Position numbers and translations under genes: made by a program
In this document: piece by piece, positions 63,567 through 64,000 of the stretch
Position numbering within the stretch: the stretch's first letter is position 1
Layout: the number at the start of each line of letters is the position of its first letter
Assembly: GCF_003581425.1 (NCBI RefSeq)
Contig: NZ_QXTG01000001.1
Coordinates: 1,302,001 to 1,366,000 of the forward strand
Length of the DNA: 64,000 nucleotides
Direction: 5' to 3'
From: Amnibacterium setariae
Lineage (GTDB): Bacteria > Actinomycetota > Actinomycetes > Actinomycetales > Microbacteriaceae
Notes under the pieces: model-generated
The model's database searches: none
Told to the model about the DNA's origin: nothing
The model's input: only the letters and a program-made list of their open reading frames with translations

Positions 63567-64000
63567 ATGCGGATCGTCGTCGTCGGAGCGGGTCTCGTCG
63601 GGTTGACGACCGCGGCAGTGTTCCAGCGAGCCGGGCACGAGGTCGTCGTCGTGGAGCGGGCGCCCGAGATCCGTGCGGTCGGCGCGGGGATCGGCCTGTG
63701 GCAGAACGCGTTGCAGGTGTTCGACCACCTCGGGATCGGAGGGGAGATCCGGTCGATGAGCCACGAGGTCGACACGTGGTTCTACACACCGGCCGGCGAG
63801 GCGAAGCGTGCACCTGGCACGGCCGCGCAGGACTACCGCTTCCTGCTCGTCCCACGCCCCGAGCTCAACGCGATGCTGGCGGGACTCGTCGGCGACGACT
63901 GGATCCGCACCGACGACGCGTTCGAACGGTTCGGGGAGCACGACGGCGGCGTGACGGTCAGCCTGTCCAGCGGCGCCACGATCGAAGCCGCGCTGCTCAT
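63567..64000 (+). CDS. FAD-dependent monooxygenase, 3' truncated
   Basis: The visible 144 residues form the N-terminal half of a PHBH-fold flavin monooxygenase. It shows the Rossmann motif VVGAGLVGLTTAAVFQRAG (about 4-22), a Glu at the end of the second strand (VVVERAPEIRAVGAG) and GIGLWQNALQVFDHLG, then a VPRPELNAML segment. Such enzymes hydroxylate aromatic compounds such as salicylate or 6-hydroxynicotinate. The substrate cannot be told from this part. AAGGAG lies five bases before the ATG. The gene runs off the window. Confidence 0.92.
   Translation, partial: MRIVVVGAGLVGLTTAAVFQRAGHEVVVVERAPEIRAVGAGIGLWQNALQVFDHLGIGGEIRSMSHEVDTWFYTPAGEAKRAPGTAAQDYRFLLVPRPELNAMLAGLVGDDWIRTDDAFERFGEHDGGVTVSLSSGATIEAALL

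Overview
The window is about 73% G+C by eye, uses GC-rich codons with many GTG starts, and is packed with short 4-base (ATGA or GTGA) gene overlaps. Gene content points to a Gram-positive actinobacterium, most likely Microbacteriaceae: a DUF222/HNH endonuclease, an MpaB-family oxygenase, many two-transmembrane small proteins, KUP, manganese catalase, MsrA/MsrB and DUF4126. The family assignment is inference. No rRNA, tRNA, transposase, integrase, prophage or CRISPR array was seen. The first gene (amidase) and the last (FAD monooxygenase) run off the window edges.

Layout. 1-8400: amidase, ArsB/SLC13-like permease, an SDR/flavoprotein pair, arginase-family enzyme, Cys-rich protein, alpha/beta hydrolase, TRIC-type channel, small membrane protein, ZnF-UBP protein. 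8480-14700: msrB-msrA, AlkZ/YcaQ-like glycosylase, kup, DUF222-HNH. 14700-19300: MerR regulator coupled to an SDR reductase, a cNMP-domain/thioredoxin-reductase-like fusion, VOC protein, Mn catalase; redox and oxidative-stress genes are frequent here. 19300-27500: glycosyltransferase, rhodanese, a flavinylation module (ApbE, ferric-reductase-like membrane flavoprotein, FMN-binding exported protein) divergent from an OmpR-type two-component system, then a membrane protein and PAP2 phosphatase. 27500-39700: mixed metabolic, secreted and membrane proteins (SDR, PHP phosphatase, lipoprotein, exported exo/endonuclease-phosphatase, SGNH hydrolase, LysR/EamA pair, GNAT, serine hydrolase).

39838-45550 is the most unusual stretch. 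An 85-residue peptide with three near-identical 24-residue Asp/Gly/Asn/His-rich repeats lies directly upstream of a JmjC/ROX-type cupin oxygenase and a sucrase/ferredoxin-like [2Fe-2S] protein. It is followed by a membrane protein/wHTH regulator pair, a second small peptide gene and a NarL-type two-component system. I propose the first three genes as a candidate multi-core modified-peptide (RiPP-like) system in which the oxygenase hydroxylates the repeats. This is inference from context.

45550-64000 is more accessory, with less tightly packed genes and visible decay: a frameshifted rifampin ADP-ribosyltransferase (arr), a LacI-type protein without its DNA-binding domain, and a membrane protein with an in-frame TGA followed by coding-like sequence. 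It also has PadR, TetR, LysR and ECF sigma/anti-sigma regulatory units, an S66 (LdcA/MccF-like) peptidase, a P-loop kinase, HIT-like and DUF5519 proteins, a tyrosine phosphatase and an MpaB-like oxygenase.

Intergenic DNA carries a recurrent palindromic element (core GAGGTGCGAGCGCAGCGAG), one copy of which has become a 29-bp tandem array, plus several very strong hairpins. Some hairpins are clear bidirectional terminators; others have no obvious role.
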